Source: Pseudomonas sp. GM48
GTDB lineage: Bacteria; Pseudomonadota; Gammaproteobacteria; Pseudomonadales; Pseudomonadaceae
Length of the DNA stretch: 64,000 bases
Direction of reading: 5' to 3'
Assembly: GCF_000282335.1 (NCBI RefSeq)
Contig: NZ_AKJM01000112.1
Coordinates: 1 to 64,000 of the forward strand
Positions 52,545-60,822 of the stretch are shown here, one piece after another. Both the position numbers and the translations under genes were made by a program. The notes below the pieces were generated by a model. The model had not been told where the DNA came from and did no database searches. It worked only from the letters and a program-made list of their open reading frames with translations. Positions within the stretch are counted from its first letter, which is position 1. Each line of letters opens with the position of its first letter.

Positions 52545-54437
52545 TTAGATCCTGAAGCTACCCACCAACTGCTTCAACCGCGCCGCCTGCTGCTCAAGAT
52601 CGGCACACGCACGCAAGGTCGACTGCAGGTTCTCCACACCTTCCTGGTTCAGTGTGTTGATCTCGGTGATGTCGACGTTGATCGATTCCACCACGGCGGT
52701 TTGTTCTTCGGTGGCCGTCGCTACCGACTGGTTCATGCCATCGATCTCGCCGATGCGCTGGGTCACGCTGCCCAGGCGTTCGCCTGCCTGGTTGGCGATG
52801 CCGACGCTGCTTTCGCTCTGGCGCTGGCTGTCGGTCATGATGCCCACCGCTGCGCGAGCACCGACTTGCAGCTCTTCGATCATCGTCTGCACTTGCTGCG
52901 CCGAGTCCTGGGTACGGTGGGCCAGGTTGCGTACCTCGTCGGCCACCACCGCAAAACCACGCCCGGCTTCACCGGCGCGGGCCGCTTCGATGGCGGCGTT
53001 CAGGGCCAGCAGGTTGGTTTGCTGGGAAATGCTGGTAATCACTTCCAGAATCTGCCCGATGTTGACCGTGTTGCTGTTGAGGGTTTCGATGTTGCCGCAC
53101 GAATCGCTGATCTTCGCCGACAACTGCTGCATCGCCGCGATGGTTTTATCCACCACTTGCTGGCCGTCTTCGGCCAGGCTGCGGGCATCGCTGGAATGTT
53201 GCGAGGCGAGGGCGGCATTCTGGGCGATTTCCTGGGCGGCGGCACCGAGCTGGTTGATCGCCGCGGCGACGCTGCTGGTGCGCGAGGCTTGCTGGTCGGA
53301 GTTGAACATCGACGAGTTCGAGGCGGCGACTACACGCAACGCCACTTCGTTGACCTGACCGGTGGCCGAGGATACTTCGATGATCGAGGTGTGAATGCGC
53401 TCGACGAAGCGGTTGAACGACAGCCCCAGTGCGCCGAATTCGTCGTGGCCGTGGATGGTCAGGCGTTTGGTCAGGTCACCTTCGCCTTCGGCGATGTCGT
53501 GCATGGCGCGACCCATGGTCAGCAGTGGCTGCATCAACAGGCTGATCAGCATGCCCAGCAGGACGATGATGATCACCACGGCAATCACCATGGCGATGAT
53601 CGCCGAGGTGCGGAACTCGCTGAGCATCGAGAACGCCGTTTCCTGGTCGAGCACCAGTGCCACGTACCAGTCCGCCGATGGCACGCCGTTGACGTGGGTG
53701 AAGGAGATGAACTGGCGCTTGCCGTCGACCTCGACTTCTTTCAGGCCCGGGCTGACTTTCGGCGTGTCGCCCGGATAGGCCTCAGCCAGGCTCTTGAGTA
53801 CCAGCTTGCTGTCCGGGTGAATCAGGATCTTGCCGTCGGCACCGACGATGAACGCATGACCGTGACCGCCGAAGTTCAGCGAGTTGATGATCGCGCTGAC
53901 GCTGGACAGGTCGATGTCGGCCCCGGCCACGCCAATCATCTGGCCCTGGTGCTGTACCGGAGTGGCCACGGTGATCACCAGTTTGCCGGAAGAGGCGGCG
54001 ATATACGGTTCGGTGACGATGGTCTTTTGCGCGTTATTGGCCGCCTTGTACCAGCCACGGGCGCGTGGGTCGTAGTCCGCTGCGCGGTTGCCCGCCGGGA
54101 CCGAGAACATCACGCCGTCGGCGCCACCGAAGTAACTCAGCTGGAAGTTGCCGGTGTAGGCGGGCAGGTCGATGATCCGTTTCAGGCTGGCGGCAGCATT
54201 GCCATCGGCGCTGACCTGTTGGGCCATCGATTGCAGCAATTGCATGCGGCTTTCCAGCCAGGTCTGGATGTTGCTGGTGGTCAGGCTGCCGAGTTCCTGC
54301 ATCGAGGCTTCGGTACTGTTACGCAAGGTTTCGCGCTGGCGATAGTCGTTGAACAGGATGAAACAAGCGAATGCGACGGCTACCACGAGGGCGGCAGCCA
54401 GCAATATCTTGTGGCTGAACTTCATGTTTCTGGTCAT
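52545..54437 (-). CDS. Methyl-accepting chemotaxis protein, PctA-like amino-acid receptor
   Basis: This 630-aa receptor has TM1 at about 11-29, a periplasmic dCache domain (about 35-280), TM2, a HAMP domain (about 300-352) and a cytoplasmic signalling domain with the hairpin tip VVADEVRNLAHRTQDSAQQ. The amino-acid-binding residues of the dCache_1AA type are all present: Tyr122, Arg127, Trp129, Tyr130 (YDPRARGWYK) and Asp174. These correspond with an offset of one to those of P. aeruginosa PctA. It probably mediates taxis to L-amino acids. ATG 54437 was chosen by analogy with PctA; ATG 54425 is an alternative. Confidence 0.92.
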   Translation of the reverse strand: MTRNMKFSHKILLAAALVVAVAFACFILFNDYRQRETLRNSTEASMQELGSLTTSNIQTWLESRMQLLQSMAQQVSADGNAAASLKRIIDLPAYTGNFQLSYFGGADGVMFSVPAGNRAADYDPRARGWYKAANNAQKTIVTEPYIAASSGKLVITVATPVQHQGQMIGVAGADIDLSSVSAIINSLNFGGHGHAFIVGADGKILIHPDSKLVLKSLAEAYPGDTPKVSPGLKEVEVDGKRQFISFTHVNGVPSADWYVALVLDQETAFSMLSEFRTSAIIAMVIAVVIIIVLLGMLISLLMQPLLTMGRAMHDIAEGEGDLTKRLTIHGHDEFGALGLSFNRFVERIHTSIIEVSSATGQVNEVALRVVAASNSSMFNSDQQASRTSSVAAAINQLGAAAQEIAQNAALASQHSSDARSLAEDGQQVVDKTIAAMQQLSAKISDSCGNIETLNSNTVNIGQILEVITSISQQTNLLALNAAIEAARAGEAGRGFAVVADEVRNLAHRTQDSAQQVQTMIEELQVGARAAVGIMTDSQRQSESSVGIANQAGERLGSVTQRIGEIDGMNQSVATATEEQTAVVESINVDITEINTLNQEGVENLQSTLRACADLEQQAARLKQLVGSFRI

Positions 54438-54719
54438 GGATGAGCTACCGCACAGGGGCTGTTTTACAAAATGAGGGAGCAAATGCCACCGATGTGGCTT
54501 TGTGTTGCATTTATGTCGACTGAACGGCGCCAAAGATTAGGCTGATTTTCTGAAAAACGACGAAATGCCCGGTAAACACGGAAAGTGGCTGATTTTCGGC
54601 AAAAGGTAGACGAGTGGCCCGATAAATAGCCTGCCGGGCAGGGAACCTGACAGGGCTTTTCTCTTCTAAGCTTCAGCTTGGCAGCCATGCCAATCCCCTA
54701 CGCCCCCCGGAGTTTCACC

Positions 54720-54974
54720 ATGTCGCTGCGTTCCATCGCCCTGCTTTCGTTCTGCGTATTGCTCGCTGCCTGCAGCAAGGTCAATCAGGAAAACTACTCG
54801 AAACTCTCGGCCGGCATGGCCAAGGCCGATGTGGAGATCCTGTTGGGCAAACCTGCCGATTGTTCAGGCGCGCTCGGCATGTCCAGTTGCACCTGGGGCG
54901 ACAAGAACAGCTTTATCAGCGTGCAGTTCGCCGGTGACAAAGTGCTGATGTTTTCCGGCCAAGGCCTGAAGTAA
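54720..54974 (+). CDS. Small BamE/SmpA-like lipoprotein
   Basis: This 84-aa protein has a lipobox (LLAACS, Cys18) followed by YSKLSAGMAKADVEILLGKPADC. The last part is the helix-beta pattern of the SmpA/OmlA/BamE-like fold. It is too short and divergent to be the BAM complex subunit itself. A GGAG site precedes ATG 54720. It is followed by another lipoprotein gene 30 bases downstream. Confidence 0.8.
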   Translation: MSLRSIALLSFCVLLAACSKVNQENYSKLSAGMAKADVEILLGKPADCSGALGMSSCTWGDKNSFISVQFAGDKVLMFSGQGLK

Positions 54975-55004
54975 ACCGGGGCGATTGCCCACGGGAGAAA
55001 AATA

Positions 55005-55574
55005 ATGAAGCGGTTATTGATCATCCTTTTTGCCGGCCTGATGTTGGCCGGCTGTGCTACGTCTGGCCTGGACCCATTGGCCCCCAAGACGGTCAAAAGC
55101 GTCAACCTCAAGCGCTACCAGGGTACCTGGTATGAGTTGGCCCGCATGCCGATGTACTTCCAGCGTGACTGCGCGCAATCCGAAGCCCATTACACGCTCA
55201 AGCCTGACGGTAACGTGGCGGTGCTGAACCGCTGCCTGACGGCGCAGTGGCAATGGGAGGAGGTCAAGGGCACGGCTTATCCACAGGAGCCCGGCAAGAA
55301 CGACAAGCTGTGGGTCGAGTTTGATACCTGGTTCTCCAGGCTGATCCCGGGTACGGCGAAGGGCGAATACTGGGTGCTGTACGTCAGCGATGACTACAAG
55401 ACCGCCATCGTCGGTGACCCGAGCCGGAAATATTTGTGGCTGTTGTCGCGCACGCCGACCGTGAACGGTGTGGTGCGTGAGGAGCTGCTGAGCAAGGCGC
55501 GTCAGCAGGGTTACGACACCACGCGACTGATCTGGCGGGCGTCGGAACAGCAGATGGCCGAGACCTCGAACTAA
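55005..55574 (+). CDS. blc: Outer-membrane lipocalin lipoprotein (Blc type)
   Basis: This 189-aa protein has a lipobox with Cys17 (LMLAGCATSG) and the lipocalin signature YQGTWYELARMPMYFQRDC. Further lipocalin strands read YWVLYVSDDYKTAIVGDP and LWLLSRTPTV. Bacterial lipocalins bind lipids at the outer membrane, often under stress. Full length. Confidence 0.92.
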   Translation: MKRLLIILFAGLMLAGCATSGLDPLAPKTVKSVNLKRYQGTWYELARMPMYFQRDCAQSEAHYTLKPDGNVAVLNRCLTAQWQWEEVKGTAYPQEPGKNDKLWVEFDTWFSRLIPGTAKGEYWVLYVSDDYKTAIVGDPSRKYLWLLSRTPTVNGVVREELLSKARQQGYDTTRLIWRASEQQMAETSN

Positions 55575-55593
55575 CCGTCAGCGCATATCCAAA

Positions 55594-55683
55594 TGTGGGA
55601 GCGGGCTTGCTCGCGAAGGCGGACTGTCAGTCAACATCTCTGTTGAATGTGATGTCCTCTTCGCGAGCAAGCCCGCTCCCACA
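55594..55683. repeat. REP pair (BIME)
   Basis: Inverted GGGAGCGGGCTTGCTCGCG-type arms lie between the convergent lipocalin and hutF genes. Confidence 0.9.
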
Positions 55684-55695
55684 TTTTGTTTTGTA

Positions 55696-57060
55696 TCAGC
55701 CTAAAAGTTCGCGCAGGACTTGGGCGAAGGCGCGATTGCTTTCTTCTTCATCAGCATGGCGCCCATCACGCACCACCCACTGGCCGTTCACCAACACATC
55801 CCGCACCTGACGATCGCCACCGGCAAACAGCCAGCGGTTGAGAATCCCGTCGCCGCTGGCCGTTGCCAGATACGGATCGTTGCCGTCGAGCACCAGCCAG
55901 TCGGCGCGCTTGCCGACTTCCAGTGCGCCAATCGGCTGGCCCAGCGCCTGAGCACCGCCATCCAGCGCGGCATCAAACAACGTGCGGCCGACCATTGGCT
56001 GCTCTGCGCCATACAAACGATTTCGCCGCTGGTCACGCAGTCGCTGGCCGTATTCCAGCCAGCGCAATTCTTCCACCACGCTCAACGACACATGGCTGTC
56101 GGAACCGATGCCCATGCGCCCGCCCTGGGCAAGGAAGTCCACCGCCGGGAAAATCCCGTCGCCGAGGTTGGCTTCGGTGGTCAGGCACAGGCCGGCGATG
56201 GCGCGGCTCCTGGCCATCGACGTGACTTCTTCCGGGTTGGCGTGGGTCGCGTGGACCAGGCACCAGCGCTGGTCGACTTCGACGTTTTCGTACAGCCATT
56301 GCAGCGGGCGACGACCGCTCCAGGTCAGGCAGTCGTCGACTTCTTTCTGCTGCTCGGCGATGTGAATGTGCACCGGGCATTGCTTGTCGCTGGCCGCCAG
56401 CACTTCGCTGATCTGCTGCGGCGTGACCGCACGCAACGAGTGAAAACACAGGCCCAGGGTTTGCGCCGGTTGTTGCGCCAGGACCGGTTGCAGACGCGAT
56501 TGCAGCTTGAGGTAGTTTTCGGTGCTGTTGATAAAGCGGCGCTGACCGTCGTTCGGCGCTTGGCCACCGAAACCGGAATGGCTGTAGAGCACCGGCAACA
56601 GGGTCAAGCCGATACCCGCGGAACGGGCAGCCTGGCTGATACGCAGGGCCAGTTCGGCCGGATCCGCGTAAGGCTGGCCACTGATGTCGTGATGCACGTA
56701 GTGAAATTCCGCCACCGAGGTGTAACCGGCCTTGAGCATTTCGATGTACAACTGACGGGCGATGACGCCGAGTTGTTCCGGGCTGATTTTTCCGACGAGG
56801 CGATACATCAGGTCGCGCCAGGTCCAGAAACTGTCGTTCGGATTACCCGCCACTTCCGCCAGCCCGGCCATGGCCCGCTGGAAGGCGTGTGAGTGCAGGT
56901 TCGGCATGCCCGGCAGCAGCGGACCGCTCAGCCGCTCGGCGCCATCTGCATGGGAATTGGCCTGGACATGGGTCAATACGCCGTCGGCGCTGACCTCAAG
57001 ACGTACATTGTTGGCCCATCCACTAGGCAGCAGCGCGCGTTCGGCAAAGAAGGCGGACAT
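55696..57060 (-). CDS. hutF: Formimidoylglutamate deiminase HutF
   Basis: This 454-aa amidohydrolase converts N-formimino-L-glutamate to N-formyl-L-glutamate in the five-step histidine degradation route. Metal ligands include His56 and His58 (PNLHSHAF), with VHIHIAEQ, LVHATH and GIGSDSHVS further on. It is transcribed away from hutC, with a HutC-like palindrome in the shared promoter region. Confidence 0.95.
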   Translation of the reverse strand: MSAFFAERALLPSGWANNVRLEVSADGVLTHVQANSHADGAERLSGPLLPGMPNLHSHAFQRAMAGLAEVAGNPNDSFWTWRDLMYRLVGKISPEQLGVIARQLYIEMLKAGYTSVAEFHYVHHDISGQPYADPAELALRISQAARSAGIGLTLLPVLYSHSGFGGQAPNDGQRRFINSTENYLKLQSRLQPVLAQQPAQTLGLCFHSLRAVTPQQISEVLAASDKQCPVHIHIAEQQKEVDDCLTWSGRRPLQWLYENVEVDQRWCLVHATHANPEEVTSMARSRAIAGLCLTTEANLGDGIFPAVDFLAQGGRMGIGSDSHVSLSVVEELRWLEYGQRLRDQRRNRLYGAEQPMVGRTLFDAALDGGAQALGQPIGALEVGKRADWLVLDGNDPYLATASGDGILNRWLFAGGDRQVRDVLVNGQWVVRDGRHADEEESNRAFAQVLRELLG

Positions 57061-57086
57061 GGTTCAGCACCTCATCGTGTGTTATT

Positions 57087-57104
57087 TGTATATACATATA
57101 CAGA
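57087..57104. promoter_or_regulatory. HutC operator between hutF and hutC
   Basis: The perfect palindrome TGTATATACA (57087-57096) is followed by an overlapping TATACA, 27 bases upstream of hutF and about 70 before hutC. It resembles GntR/HutC operators and the second palindrome before hutU. Autoregulation of hutC and control of hutF are inferred. Confidence 0.65.
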
Positions 57105-57167
57105 CGTTTGCCTGCCCGGTAAACTCCGGCAAGCTAGCGATATTCATTAAACGACCAAGGATTAACC

Positions 57168-57917
57168 GTGCCGACTCCGCCTCCAGTCTCTCCGTTGGCC
57201 GCGAACATGGGCGACAGTCCGGCGCCCTTGTACGCCCGCGTCAAACAAATGATCACCCAGCAAATCGACAGTGGAAACTGGCCGCCGCACTATCGTGTGC
57301 CGTCGGAAAGCGAACTGGTCAACCAGTTGGGCTTCAGCCGCATGACCATCAACCGCGCGCTGCGCGAGATGACCGCCGACGGTCTGCTGGTGCGCATGCA
57401 GGGTGTCGGCACGTTCGTCGCCGAGCCGAAAAGCCAGTCCGCCTTGTTCGAAGTGCACAACATTGCCGACGAAATCGCCTCCCGTGGCCATCGCCACACC
57501 TGCAAGGTGATCACCCTTGAAGAAGAGGCTGCCGGTTCCGAGCGTGCCCTGGCGCTGGACATGCGCGAAGGGCAGAAGGTGTTTCACTCGCTGATCGTGC
57601 ATTTCGAAAACGATATCCCGGTGCAAATCGAAGACCGTTTCGTCAATGCGCTGGTGGCGCCGGAATACCTCAAGCAGGACTTCACCCTGCAAACGCCATA
57701 CGCCTATCTCAACCAGGTCGCGCCGCTGACCGAAGGCGAGCACGTGGTCGAGGCGATCCTGGCCGAGCCGTCCGAATGCAAATTGCTGCAGATTGAAAAG
57801 GGCGAGCCGTGCCTGCTGATCCGTCGCCGCACCTGGTCCGGTCGCCAGCCGGTGACCGCCGCACGCTTGATCCACCCCGGTTCCCGTCATCGTCTGGAAG
57901 GACGCTTTCACAAATGA
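57168..57917 (+). CDS. hutC: Histidine utilisation repressor HutC
   Basis: This 249-aa GntR-family repressor has an N-terminal winged helix (PLYARVKQMITQQI, LVNQLGFSRMTINRALREMTADG, about 22-88) and a C-terminal UTRA ligand domain (about 95-240). Urocanate is the known inducer of the family. The start is GTG 57168 after AAGG. It overlaps hutD as ATGA. Confidence 0.95.
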   Translation: MPTPPPVSPLAANMGDSPAPLYARVKQMITQQIDSGNWPPHYRVPSESELVNQLGFSRMTINRALREMTADGLLVRMQGVGTFVAEPKSQSALFEVHNIADEIASRGHRHTCKVITLEEEAAGSERALALDMREGQKVFHSLIVHFENDIPVQIEDRFVNALVAPEYLKQDFTLQTPYAYLNQVAPLTEGEHVVEAILAEPSECKLLQIEKGEPCLLIRRRTWSGRQPVTAARLIHPGSRHRLEGRFHK

Positions 57918-58483
57918 ATCAGTTGAAGGTTTTACGCGCCAAAGATTACCCGCGCATGCCGTGGAAAAACGGCGGCGGCAGCACCGAAGAAATCACCCGC
58001 GATGCGGGCACCGGCCTGGATGGCTTTGGTTGGCGCCTGTCGATTGCCGACATTGGCGAATCGGGCGGGTTTTCCACGTTTGCCGGTTACGAGCGAGTGA
58101 TCACCGTTTTGCAGGGCGACGGCATGACCCTGACGGTGGATGGCCAGGACACTCGGTCACTGTTACCGCTGGACCCGTTTGCCTTCAGCGGTGAAAGCAA
58201 GGTTTCCTGCAAATTGCTCGGTGGTCCGATTCGCGATTTCAACCTTATTTATGCGCCGCTGCGTTATAGCGCGCGGTTGCAGTGGTTGTCGGGCGAGCAG
58301 CGGTTTTTCAGTTCGGCGGGCACTGTGCTGGTGTTCAGCGTCTGCGATGCGCTGGAAGTGAATGTCGGTAACAGTGCCCAGCAATTGGGTCGCCATGACT
58401 GCCTGCAACTCGACGGTAACAACGGCCTGCTGGAAGTCTCCAGTAACGGCCCGTGCTGTGTGATTGAACTGATCGCACACTGA
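57914..58483 (+). CDS. hutD: HutD/Ves family protein
   Basis: This 189-aa cupin-like protein starts MNQLKVLRAKDYPRMPWKNGGGSTEEI, the HutD signature. In P. fluorescens HutD is thought to set an upper limit on hut expression by binding a pathway intermediate. It is translationally coupled to hutC. Confidence 0.93.
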   Translation: MNQLKVLRAKDYPRMPWKNGGGSTEEITRDAGTGLDGFGWRLSIADIGESGGFSTFAGYERVITVLQGDGMTLTVDGQDTRSLLPLDPFAFSGESKVSCKLLGGPIRDFNLIYAPLRYSARLQWLSGEQRFFSSAGTVLVFSVCDALEVNVGNSAQQLGRHDCLQLDGNNGLLEVSSNGPCCVIELIAH

Positions 58484-58516
58484 TCCGGCACCTTTTCGCG
58501 GGCAATCCTGATCCTC

Positions 58517-58616
58517 TGTAGGAGCGAGCTTGCTCGCGAAGAACCTCAATGCACCACGGGGCATCTGGTTTTACGCGTATTCGTTCACGACTTTCGCGAG
58601 CAAGCTCGCTCCTACA
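58517..58616. repeat. REP pair, A-U variant
   Basis: The arms read TAGGAGCGAGCTTGCTCGCG and its inverse. Relative to the main family GCGGGC becomes GCGAGC, turning the stem's G-U wobble into an A-U pair. Confidence 0.9.
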
Positions 58617-58839
58617 GAGGGCCATGTTTGCCCGCGATGTCGTTTCTCTCCCTGCCCCCCGTTTCCCATCGCGCACCACTTTGTTACCGAATGCCCCAGC
58701 GTGGCGCAAAGCCACGTTCAAGTAACAAAATCCCATCGCCACAAAAATCTCTCCTGAAAAATTTCATCTTCGCCAGAACCCTTGTTCCAGGCGCTCTCCA
58801 GCCGTTTCAGAACTTTTCTTGAATGCTCATTCAGCAAGT
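58617..58839. other. hutD-hutU gap, nothing recognised
   Basis: No gene is supported here. An activator site for the sigma-54 promoter at 58840 would be expected in this stretch, but I cannot point to one. Confidence 0.4.
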
Positions 58840-58855
58840 TGGCCGCTTGATTGCA
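58840..58855 (+). promoter_or_regulatory. Sigma-54 promoter of hutU
   Basis: TGGCCGCTTGATTGCA matches TGGC-N7-TTGC with exact spacing. Transcription would start near 58866, inside the HutC palindrome at 58860-58873. Sigma-54 and CbrB/NtrC dependence of hutU is known from P. fluorescens SBW25. Confidence 0.75.
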
Positions 58856-58859
58856 TATG

Positions 58860-58873
58860 CTTGTATGTACAAG
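58860..58873. promoter_or_regulatory. HutC operator before hutU
   Basis: CTTGTATGTACAAG is a 14-base palindrome with arms CTTGTA and TACAAG. It covers the predicted sigma-54 start point, so repressor binding would block initiation. Confidence 0.75.
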
Positions 58874-59003
58874 TAAAGACGTATGCGTATGAGTCGCGAG
58901 GACTCAACCATCGTCCACTGATTCGCCGGTGTGCACTGATGCCCATTGGCTTGCTCGCCCACTGCCTGGGTTGGTTTGGATTGATTGCTGAGGAGTTCTT
59001 TTC

Positions 59004-60686
59004 GTGACCGAGAATAAACGTACCAAGTTTCGCGACGTCGAAATCCGCGCTGCCCGCGGTAACAAGCTGACCGCCAAGAGCTGGCTGACCGAAGCGCCGC
59101 TGCGCATGCTGATGAACAACCTCGACCCGGAAGTCGCCGAGAACCCTAAGGAGCTGGTGGTTTACGGTGGTATCGGTCGCGCTGCACGTAACTGGGAATG
59201 CTACGACAAGATCGTCGAAAGCCTGACCAACCTGAACGACGACGAGACCCTGCTGGTGCAATCCGGCAAGCCGGTCGGCGTGTTCAAGACCCACGCTAAC
59301 GCTCCGCGCGTACTGATCGCCAACTCCAACCTGGTGCCACACTGGGCGAGCTGGGAACACTTCAACGAACTCGACGCCAAAGGCCTGGCCATGTACGGCC
59401 AGATGACCGCCGGCAGCTGGATCTACATCGGCAGCCAGGGCATCGTCCAGGGCACCTACGAAACCTTCGTCGAAGCCGGTCGCCAACACTACAACGATGA
59501 CCTGAAAGGCAAGTGGGTACTGACTGCTGGCCTGGGCGGCATGGGTGGCGCCCAGCCTCTGGCTGCAACCCTGGCCGGCGCTTGCTCGCTGAACATCGAA
59601 TGCCAGCAGGTCAGCATCGATTTCCGTCTGAAAAGCCGCTATGTCGATGAGCAAGCCACCGACCTCGACGACGCTCTGGCCCGTATCGCCAAATACACCA
59701 AAGAAGGCAAGGCGATTTCCATCGCTCTGCTCGGCAACGCCGCTGAAATCCTTCCGGAACTGGTCAAGCGCGGCGTGCGCCCGGACATGGTCACCGACCA
59801 GACCAGCGCCCACGACCCGCTCAATGGCTACCTGCCTGCCGGCTGGACCTGGGACGAATACCGCGCTCGCGCCAAGACCGAGCCGGCCGCTGTGATCAAA
59901 GCCGCCAAGCAATCGATGGCCGTGCACGTCAAAGCGATGCTCGACTTCCAGAAGATGGGCATTCCGACCTTCGACTACGGCAACAACATCCGTCAGATGG
60001 CCCAGGAAGAAGGCGTGGAAAACGCATTCGACTTCCCAGGCTTCGTACCGGCTTACATCCGTCCGCTGTTCTGCCGTGGTATCGGCCCGTTCCGCTGGGC
60101 TGCACTGTCGGGCAACGCCGAAGACATCTACAAGACCGACGCCAAGGTAAAAGAGCTGATCCCGGACGACGCCCACCTGCACAACTGGCTGGACATGGCC
60201 CGCGAGCGCATCAGCTTCCAGGGTCTGCCGGCACGTATCTGCTGGGTTGGCCTGGGTCTGCGCGCCAAGCTGGGTCTGGCGTTCAACGAAATGGTGCGTA
60301 GCGGTGAGCTGTCCGCGCCGATCGTGATCGGTCGCGACCACCTGGACTCCGGTTCGGTGTCGAGCCCGAACCGCGAAACCGAATCGATGCAGGACGGTTC
60401 CGATGCCGTGTCCGACTGGCCACTGCTCAACGCCCTGCTCAACACCGCGAGCGGTGCGACCTGGGTTTCCCTGCACCACGGCGGCGGCGTCGGCATGGGC
60501 TTCTCCCAGCACTCGGGCATGGTGATTGTCTGCGACGGTACCGATGAAGCGGCCGAGCGTATCGCTCGCGTGCTGCACAACGACCCCGCCACCGGCGTTA
60601 TGCGTCATGCCGATGCCGGTTATCAGATCGCGATCGACTGTGCCAAGGAACAAGGGCTGAACCTGCCGATGATTACCGGCAAGTAA
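59004..60686 (+). CDS. hutU: Urocanate hydratase HutU
   Basis: This 560-aa NAD-dependent enzyme converts urocanate to imidazolone propionate. Family segments include KNGGG-like early motifs, GLGGMGGAQPLAATLAG (NAD site), LGNAAEILPELV, DQTSAHDPLNGY and VSLHHGGGVGMGFSQHSGMV. The start is GTG 59004 after AGGAG. Confidence 0.97.
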   Translation: MTENKRTKFRDVEIRAARGNKLTAKSWLTEAPLRMLMNNLDPEVAENPKELVVYGGIGRAARNWECYDKIVESLTNLNDDETLLVQSGKPVGVFKTHANAPRVLIANSNLVPHWASWEHFNELDAKGLAMYGQMTAGSWIYIGSQGIVQGTYETFVEAGRQHYNDDLKGKWVLTAGLGGMGGAQPLAATLAGACSLNIECQQVSIDFRLKSRYVDEQATDLDDALARIAKYTKEGKAISIALLGNAAEILPELVKRGVRPDMVTDQTSAHDPLNGYLPAGWTWDEYRARAKTEPAAVIKAAKQSMAVHVKAMLDFQKMGIPTFDYGNNIRQMAQEEGVENAFDFPGFVPAYIRPLFCRGIGPFRWAALSGNAEDIYKTDAKVKELIPDDAHLHNWLDMARERISFQGLPARICWVGLGLRAKLGLAFNEMVRSGELSAPIVIGRDHLDSGSVSSPNRETESMQDGSDAVSDWPLLNALLNTASGATWVSLHHGGGVGMGFSQHSGMVIVCDGTDEAAERIARVLHNDPATGVMRHADAGYQIAIDCAKEQGLNLPMITGK

Positions 60687-60696
60687 TGCTTGCCCC

Positions 60697-60779
60697 TGTA
60701 GGAGCGAGCTTGCTCGCGATGGCGTGTCAGTCGACGCAGCGGTGAATGACACACCATCGCGAGCAAGCTCGCTCCTACA
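60697..60779. repeat. REP pair, A-U variant
   Basis: The same GCGAGC-type arms as at 58517-58616 lie between hutU and the permease gene. Confidence 0.9.
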
Positions 60780-60822
60780 GGGACCACACCAACCCAGAAT
60801 AACAATCCATAGAGGTTGAACC

